From Planctomycetia bacterium (lineage in GTDB: Bacteria > Planctomycetota > Planctomycetia > Pirellulales > UBA1268): 64,000 nt of DNA. The DNA is taken from assembly GCA_026401035.1 (NCBI GenBank), contig JAPLNR010000033.1:16227-80226 (forward strand). Reading direction: 5' to 3'. Below, piece after piece: positions 58,754-64,000 of the stretch. Numbering within the stretch: position 1 is the stretch's first letter; every line of letters starts with the position of its first letter. A program made the translations under genes and the position numbers. Under the pieces are notes generated by a model that worked only from the letters and a program-made list of their open reading frames with translations, did not search any database and was not told the DNA's origin.

Positions 58754-59908
58754 TCACGCCCTCGGAGGCATCGCGCTCGCTGCCAAGACGCTTTCGTAGA
58801 TCATCGCATATCGCTCTGCGCTCGCCTGCCACGAAAACGATTCGGCATGCCGGCGGCAACGACTGGGCAGTGTCGGGTCGGCAGCCCAGTGCTCCATCCC
58901 TTGCCGATATGTGGCGGTCATTGCTGGAGCGTCATACGATTCAAAGAAATAGCCACAGTCGCCTGCAATCTCCGGTAGGCTCGTCTTCCGCGACATGAAG
59001 ACCGGCTTCCCGCACTGCATGGCCTCCAGAACAGGAAACCCGAATCCCTCCGTCAGTGACGGAAACAGGAATGCATCGCATTCCTCGTAGAGCCATTGGC
59101 GGTCACCGTCCGACAACTCGCCCGGCATGACGACGCGGTTTTGCAGTCCCCTTCGGCTCACTTCGCGCTCGACGAAATTGCCGTAGGCGGTCGCCTTCTT
59201 GCCGGCGATGACCAGGCGTTTCTCTGGAACACTCGCGATGAGATCGAGCAGGACGTGGAAATTCTTGTGCGGCAGGAAGTTGCCGATCGTGAGCAGAAAC
59301 GGCCCCCCCGGCAGGAATTGGGGCCGTGACGGTGATGCCAACGGCGGAGGCGGTATCCCATTGTGAACCACATGCAGGGGCTTCCCCCGAAGGTCAAGAT
59401 GTCGCTTCACATCATCGGCGACGAACGTGGAAATTGTGGTGATTGCCGCCGCCCGATCGATTTTTTCCTGAACGAGTGCCAGCTTCCGCCTCATAGCACG
59501 GGCCGCGACATCCTCTTCGCCGTCGTGCAGAAAGTTCAAGTCATGAATCGTCAGAATGACGGGCACCCGCCCGTCGAATGGCAGGTACTTCGAGTGTTGG
59601 TTCGTAACGTGCCAGAGATCAGTATTTGATTTTTTCAGGAGACGCTGGACCGCCATTCGGATCAGGCGATTCGTTGATTCCTTCTGCCAGCGTACGGCGG
59701 GCTTGGGCGCATACCCCGACGGCGGGAAGTGGTGCTCGGTGCCGGGCGGCAGGAAGAACACCGGCTGAAACCGACCTTCAGCAATCTTGAGCATCTCCTG
59801 GCCAAGGTGCAGAGCAAACCGCCCGAGGCCGGAATTGATATGCCGAACCTTTTCCAGATCGATGACGACGCGGGGCAGCGAAGCGATGGTCGAACTAGGG
59901 CGCATCAT
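58754..59908 (-). CDS. Family 4 glycosyltransferase
   Basis: A 384-residue GT-B enzyme. C-terminal donor-binding part: LLTIGNFLPHKNFHVLLDLI, RLVIAGKKATAYGNF, DAFLFPSLTEGFGFPVLEAM with the E-x7-E motif, and CGKPVFMSRKTSLPEIAGD. The start is ATG 59908 or 59905; a TTG at 59917 is also possible. It transfers a sugar from a nucleotide donor, often mannose, in surface polysaccharide synthesis. Confidence 0.9.
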   Translation of the reverse strand: MMRPSSTIASLPRVVIDLEKVRHINSGLGRFALHLGQEMLKIAEGRFQPVFFLPPGTEHHFPPSGYAPKPAVRWQKESTNRLIRMAVQRLLKKSNTDLWHVTNQHSKYLPFDGRVPVILTIHDLNFLHDGEEDVAARAMRRKLALVQEKIDRAAAITTISTFVADDVKRHLDLRGKPLHVVHNGIPPPPLASPSRPQFLPGGPFLLTIGNFLPHKNFHVLLDLIASVPEKRLVIAGKKATAYGNFVEREVSRRGLQNRVVMPGELSDGDRQWLYEECDAFLFPSLTEGFGFPVLEAMQCGKPVFMSRKTSLPEIAGDCGYFFESYDAPAMTATYRQGMEHWAADPTLPSRCRRHAESFSWQASAERYAMIYESVLAASAMPPRA

Positions 59909-59997
59909 CGGAAACAATCACCAACGGATCGATCACGGGGTGGAGGATTGCCGACATTCTCGACAATGGAGGCCATTATTTGCAAAATGAAATGGTT

Positions 59998-61257
59998 TCA
60001 GGCCGCATAGCGCCGCGGGCCGCCCGCCGATATCGTCCGGGCATTTCGCAAGACCTCGGCCACCGTTGCGGCCAAAGCATCCGGAGAAACCCGCATGTCG
60101 GAATCTCCGATACCTGAGGCGGCATCGAAGTGCCACACGTTTTCCGGCTCGGCCAGATACAGGCGGTAGTCGAGTTCCCGATGATGGGCGATGTCGTAAA
60201 AACACGTGCCCGGGCGATAGGGGGTGTTCACTTCGATCACCTTCGTACCAGAGCGGCAGAAAACGATATTCGTCAATCCTGCCCCGTGCGGGCCAACGAC
60301 ACACTCAGCGCGATGAAACAGAGAAATCTGGTCGGCGACCGACATGCTCTCCAGATCGTAGCGGTGGAATCCCATGGGCTTGAGTGCGGCAAACGTCTCG
60401 TCTTCGTTGACGATGATCCGTTTTCCACGGCGCCGTCTGGAAATGTAGACGCGCAGCGACGGCGGATCCGACTCCCCGAGCCACCCGGTCAGGCGCTGGT
60501 GCAAGAAGTCGGTCTTGCTGCGGGTCGCGAGCAGACCCTGCCAAGACGACGCCGCGAGTCGATCGGCAACGACGTGCTGATTGCACGTAGCCGGCTCAAT
60601 CGCCTCACGTGGAATTCCCAGTAAAGCGAGCGTCTGTCTCTGAAAGCGGCGCTGCGTCGGCGCATAGTATCGGTCGATGCGAAGCTCCGCGGCCTCGTAG
60701 AGCGCCAACCGGGGAATGGCGTCCATCATCCAATGATAATAATTGTAGGGCGTGGAGCAGCTGAGCACTGCGACGCATCCGTCGACACGCTTTGCCGCCC
60801 GTAAGAATTTTAACCGGAGCGGGTTGGTGGGGATCTCCGAGTCCCTGCAAAGCCCGGAGGCACCGATCAGTACTCGATTGTCCGGCGTGATCACGACGCC
60901 AGCGTCGTGGGTCAGCCGCCCCTGCTCGAGAATCATCACGAAATCATCAACTCGCTTGTGACTCTGGCCAAGGAGGTCGCGACGATACATCTCTCGCGCG
61001 ACGGGGTTCGTTATCTGTTGGGCCACTCGCTCCGCGCTTTGCCTCTCTCCACTGACGATGCGCGGCGGAATGGGCTTGGATCGCGGCTGCGGCAGCGGGA
61101 TGAAGCGCTGGCTGCCCGGGGCAACACGCTGCATTTCCTCGGCATAACCAGCGACCGTGATTTCATCCAACGGCGTGGGCACGCCATTGAACCGTCGCGC
61201 TACGTCGTAAAAAGCCTGCCGTAGGCTGCGTTTCCAAAATCCGGTGATCCTGCTCAT
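59998..61257 (-). CDS. Family 61 glycosyltransferase (DUF563)
   Basis: A 419-residue protein with the GT61 signature: YNYYHWMMDAIPRLALYEAA, then PSLRVYISRRRRGKRIIVNE, FHRAECVVGPHGAGLTNIVF and VIEVNTPYRPGTCFYDIAHH. GT61 includes plant xylosyltransferases and animal EOGT. Together with the UDP-xylose synthase far upstream it could add xylose, but that link is speculative. It is followed by a GT4 gene on the same strand. Confidence 0.88.
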   Translation of the reverse strand: MSRITGFWKRSLRQAFYDVARRFNGVPTPLDEITVAGYAEEMQRVAPGSQRFIPLPQPRSKPIPPRIVSGERQSAERVAQQITNPVAREMYRRDLLGQSHKRVDDFVMILEQGRLTHDAGVVITPDNRVLIGASGLCRDSEIPTNPLRLKFLRAAKRVDGCVAVLSCSTPYNYYHWMMDAIPRLALYEAAELRIDRYYAPTQRRFQRQTLALLGIPREAIEPATCNQHVVADRLAASSWQGLLATRSKTDFLHQRLTGWLGESDPPSLRVYISRRRRGKRIIVNEDETFAALKPMGFHRYDLESMSVADQISLFHRAECVVGPHGAGLTNIVFCRSGTKVIEVNTPYRPGTCFYDIAHHRELDYRLYLAEPENVWHFDAASGIGDSDMRVSPDALAATVAEVLRNARTISAGGPRRYAA

Positions 61258-61357
61258 ACCAGGCCGCTCCTAAAAAAGAAGAACCTGCGGAAAATACGCA
61301 GTCCATGGCCGCGGGAGCAAGACTGCTTTGCGGACGCCGGCGGCCTGCCGGGCAGTT

Positions 61358-62902
61358 TTAGGCGGCTCTTTCCTCAAGCGCGAGTCTGCCGGGATTGAGA
61401 GAGGCGGTAGCCGCGCGGGAAACGAAGTGTTCTCGGTCCGCCTTGCGCAGGGCCAGGCGATACGTGATCGCGAAGCTCGGCCAAATGGCCGTGAACTTGC
61501 CGCTCCTGTGCTGGTACCAGCTCTTGCAGGGCAATTGCCAGACGCTCCCGTCGCTCTTCCAGACGCTCTTGTCGAACTTCCGCTGCAGGGCCTCGTTGAA
61601 GGCCCGCTGCACATCCTCGCGAACCTCCACGGTCTCGAGAGCCGGCTGGCCCGACCTGCCGCGGTCGAGCCACGCGAGGCACTGCAGGATGTAGTTCACC
61701 TGTGTCTCGATCATGAAGATGATCGAGTTGTGGCCCAGGCCCGAGTTTGGCCCCATGAGCATGAAATAGTTGGGGTACCCGGCCACCGCCACCCCATGAA
61801 AGGCCTCCGGTCCGTCGGACCAGTCTGCGGCGAGCGTCCGGCCGCCCCGGCCCTGGATGTGCATGTCTCCCGATGGATCAAACGGTTTGAAGCCGGTGGC
61901 ATGAATGATCACGTCCACGGGCCGCTCCCTGCCGTCTGCCGTGACGATCGAGTGGGGCCTGACCGCCGCGATCGAGTCGGTGACGAGCTCGACGTTGTCC
62001 CGTGTCAGCGCCTGGTAGTAGTTATCGGAGATGAGCACCCGATTGCAGCCCATCGTATACATCGGCATCATCCGATCGGCGAGCGCCTTGTCTTTGACGA
62101 TGCTCCGCATGTATCTGTCTGACCGCTTCTGGCCACGGCCCATGAGCTTGGGCTTCACGGTGAAGCCGAGCGCAAATGCCTCGGCATACCAAAACTGCAC
62201 CGCGCGCCAGAACCGCTGCAGAGGCGGCAGCCGGGCAAGCATCGATCGCGCGAGCGTCGACGTGGGCCGATCATTCCGCGGCAACACCCACGGAGGCGTC
62301 CGCTGAAACACATGGAGCCTGCCGACATGGGGAGCGATTTCCGGAATGAACTGTATGGCGCTCGCCCCCGTGCCGATCACGGCCACCGTCTTGCCTGCCA
62401 GATCGACATCGTGCCGCCAGCGGGCTGAGTGGAAGGCCGGTCCCTGAAACGAATCGAGCCCCGCGACATCAGGCACTTTGGGCAGGTGCAGCCCCCCCAC
62501 GCCCGACACGACGACCTTGGCCGTGAACTGCCGGCCGTCGGCGGCGGTGAGTCGCCAGTGACTGGCCTGCTGATCCCAGACGAGCGCCGTGATCTGCGTG
62601 TTGAACTGGATTTTTTTCTCGAGCTGATGCTCGTCGGCCACGCCCTGCATGTAGGCGAGGATTTCGGGCTGCGTGGCGTACGCCCGTGACCAGTCCTTGT
62701 TCTGGGCGAAGGAAAAGGAATAGAGATGCGACGGCACATCGCAGGCACAGCCCGGGTAGGTATTGTCACGCCACGTGCCGCCCAGCGACGACGCCTTCTC
62801 AAAGATCACGAAGTCATCCCGGCCCGCCTCGAGCAGCCGAATCGCCATGCACATGCCGGCAAAGCCGGAGCCGAGGATGGCAACAGGCAGGGTTGCTGTC
62901 AT
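61358..62902 (-). CDS. Flavin-containing monooxygenase (Baeyer-Villiger type)
   Basis: A 514-residue FAD/NADPH enzyme from ATG 62902. Seen: FAD-binding GSGFAGMCMA at 11-20, LGGTWRDNTYPGCACDVPSH, the Baeyer-Villiger fingerprint FQGPAFHSARWRHD near 150-163, NADPH-binding VIGTGASAIQFIPEI and a late ATGFKPFDPS motif. It would insert oxygen into ketones or oxidise heteroatoms. It ends a polysaccharide region but may be unrelated to it. Confidence 0.93.
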   Translation of the reverse strand: MTATLPVAILGSGFAGMCMAIRLLEAGRDDFVIFEKASSLGGTWRDNTYPGCACDVPSHLYSFSFAQNKDWSRAYATQPEILAYMQGVADEHQLEKKIQFNTQITALVWDQQASHWRLTAADGRQFTAKVVVSGVGGLHLPKVPDVAGLDSFQGPAFHSARWRHDVDLAGKTVAVIGTGASAIQFIPEIAPHVGRLHVFQRTPPWVLPRNDRPTSTLARSMLARLPPLQRFWRAVQFWYAEAFALGFTVKPKLMGRGQKRSDRYMRSIVKDKALADRMMPMYTMGCNRVLISDNYYQALTRDNVELVTDSIAAVRPHSIVTADGRERPVDVIIHATGFKPFDPSGDMHIQGRGGRTLAADWSDGPEAFHGVAVAGYPNYFMLMGPNSGLGHNSIIFMIETQVNYILQCLAWLDRGRSGQPALETVEVREDVQRAFNEALQRKFDKSVWKSDGSVWQLPCKSWYQHRSGKFTAIWPSFAITYRLALRKADREHFVSRAATASLNPGRLALEERAA

Positions 62903-63079
62903 GGCAAGGGCAGGGATGAAGGATGGGAGGTCGGTTTCGGCCCGCAGGGTCGCAGGAGGGCGGAAACTGGGCAAGGTAGAAACAGAGGCCAATTCGCAGC
63001 GATTCCCCTCCCTTCAAAGACGCTTGGACATCCCCGCCTGTTGACGTTCCCTCCCCTCCGCGGACCAGCAACGGGGGCA

Positions 63080-63215
63080 GGCCAAAGGTGCACGATCGAT
63101 GTGTCGGATGTCACGACGAGGGCGAGAGCGGCCATCATGGCCGCCGTGTCCATGAAGGCGCCTTCGCCTTCGTCCATCTCAGCAGTCCAATCGAGGACCG
63201 GCCACTCTGCGGCCA
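63080..63215 (-). pseudogene. Relic of a GT9/TPR-type glycosyltransferase
   Basis: One frame on the minus strand reads DWTAEMDEGEGAFMDTAAMM, then AALALVVTSDTSIVHLW, matching the conserved donor-site region of heptosyltransferase-like proteins (AF-DTAALM...DLVVTSDTSIAHLAG). Flanking sequence in either direction shows no further similarity, so this is a short fragment. Confidence 0.7.
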
Positions 63216-63331
63216 GCGTCGGCGAGACGGCCGGCCATGGAGACCACCTGTGGGCCTGGGGGAATCGCAGGGAGCAGGCGTTCCTGAATGTCGACAACGC
63301 AGAGCAGGGAGGACGGGGCATGGAGACGCAT
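63179..63331 (-). pseudogene. N-terminal relic of an isochorismatase-family hydrolase
   Basis: The 50-codon frame from ATG 63331 reads MRLHAPSSLLCVVDIQERLL, then PAIPPGPQVVSMAGRLADAG before stopping. VVDIQERLLPAI is the typical beginning of isochorismatase-like hydrolases, which run about 180 residues. Its end overlaps the glycosyltransferase relic in another frame; a deletion has joined the two fragments. Confidence 0.72.
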
Positions 63332-63405
63332 CAGCACCTCGCGGTATGGGAGCCTCAAAGCATACCGCGACTGCCTGATGCCGGCAGCCACCCCGGGTCT
63401 GTGGC

Positions 63406-64000
63406 TCAAGAGGTCTGGAAGGAGCCGCCGGTGGCGGTCGAGGTCCTGATGTTGGTGCCGTTGCCGGAGATCGTGTTGCCGGTGACGGTGGTGCCTGTGG
63501 AGAGGCCGCTGGCATAGAGTCCGAACGCGGTGTTTGAGATAACCTTGTTCGTGTTGTTGATGGTGATGCCCTGGGCAGTATTGAGCACGATGCCGTTGGT
63601 GTTGTTGGAGATCGTGTTGGCGGCGACGGTGGAACTGGTCAGGGTTCCTGTGGCGTAGAGGCCGTTCTTCGTGGCGGTGATGGTGTTGGCCTGCCCAGCG
63701 ACCGTACCACCGACCTGGAGACCCCGCACACCGGTCAAAAACACGCCGTAGGTCGTGGTGGCACTACCGTTGATCGTGTTGCCTTGGAACGTGCTGCCGG
63801 TGTTCACGCCCGTGGCGTAGAGGCCGAAGATGGTGTTTTTGGTGAGCTGGTTGCCGCCGTTGATGGTGAGCCCCGCGGCGGTATCGAGCACGATGCCGCT
63901 CGTGTTGTTGGAGATCGTGTTGGCGGCGACGGTGGAACTGGTCAGGGTTCCTGTGGCGTAGAGGCCGTTCTTCGTGGCGGTGATGGTGTTGGCCTGCCCA
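63406..64000 (-). CDS. Right-handed beta-helix repeat protein, C-terminal part (runs off the edge)
   Basis: At least 198 residues with no start in the window. The sequence is made of Thr/Asn/Gly-rich rungs such as GLYATGTLTSSTVAANTISN and NGIVLNTAQGITINNTNKVI, typical of parallel beta-helix surface proteins (NosD/autotransporter-like). A 303-bp (101-codon) period is visible: about 97 bp at 63601-63697 recur identically from 63904 to 64000. Likely a large secreted or surface protein. Confidence 0.85.
   Translation of the reverse strand, partial: GQANTITATKNGLYATGTLTSSTVAANTISNNTSGIVLDTAAGLTINGGNQLTKNTIFGLYATGVNTGSTFQGNTINGSATTTYGVFLTGVRGLQVGGTVAGQANTITATKNGLYATGTLTSSTVAANTISNNTNGIVLNTAQGITINNTNKVISNTAFGLYASGLSTGTTVTGNTISGNGTNIRTSTATGGSFQTS
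63601..64000 (-). repeat. 303-bp tandem repeat in the beta-helix gene
   Basis: The segment starting GTTGTTGGAGATCG at 63601 recurs without change at 63904 and continues to the window edge. The period of 303 bp equals 101 codons, so copy number can change without breaking the frame. Confidence 0.88.

Overview
This is a GC-rich, gene-dense window from a planctomycete, most likely of the Pirellulales/Lacipirellulaceae type. The assignment rests on families that are typical of or confined to Planctomycetota: a PVC-type membrane-bound dehydrogenase with HEAT-like repeats and a CxxCH haem site (17755-20775), a cysteine-rich YTV-repeat surface protein (49586-51412), a BBP7-like outer-membrane barrel (54149-55165), an FG-GAP protein with the LExRxML-AAD planctomycete sorting-type N terminus (52249-54114), TAT-type secreted sugar isomerase and TldD proteins, and many secreted proteins of unknown function.

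Layout. 1-4.2 kb: a two-gene operon with a PIF1/RecD-like helicase, then a DUF2075 helicase riddled with palindromic repeats. 4.2-11.8 kb: an island of toxin-antitoxin (TA) type genes (HigBA, HicB-like, DUF2283, addiction-module, ParD-like, DUF2442, MazF-like fusion, BrnT-like plus XRE) with broken relics of DUF2442, DUF4160, DUF2075 and GlsB genes; a comM gene sits in the middle. Several modules share one promoter/operator-like motif. 11.8-13.9 kb: an orphan RNA ligase, tRNA-Arg(CCU) and a DUF4254 protein. 13.9-16.3 kb: ACP, degenerate ketosynthase and ketosynthase operon. 16.3-24.6 kb: VanZ-like protein, UDP-glucuronate decarboxylase, PVC dehydrogenase/GDSL pair, sugar isomerase, a 0.5 kb repeat cluster, glycerate kinase. 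25.5-33.2 kb: ribBA and a complete five-gene Dpp/Opp-type peptide ABC transporter. 33.2-39.1 kb: secreted or anchored proteins (EF-hand, TPM plus coiled coil, PDZ, unknown). 39.5-43.4 kb: tldD/pmbA pair and a BASS-family transporter. 43.5-49.3 kb: NTF2-like lipoprotein, sialate O-acetylesterase, HAD phosphatase, CBS protein, membrane protein. 49.6-55.2 kb: YTV protein with strong terminator, mscL, FG-GAP/FKBP protein, BBP7-like barrel. 55.4-62.9 kb: surface polysaccharide genes (gmd, methyltransferase, GT2, GT4, GT61) and a flavin monooxygenase. The right end holds two gene relics and the C-terminal part of a beta-helix repeat protein that continues beyond the window.

The most unusual property is the density of short palindromic repeats that interact with genes. 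One family (core GGGGACGCAGCT, arranged as head-to-head pairs) lies in frame inside the DUF2075 gene and at the 3' end of the peptide-transporter ATPase gene. A second family (GTAG followed by the hairpin GACAGGC-TTCA-GCCTGTC) overlaps or directly follows stop codons of several unrelated genes. Both resemble REP sequences mobilised by RAYT transposases, but no such transposase lies in this window.
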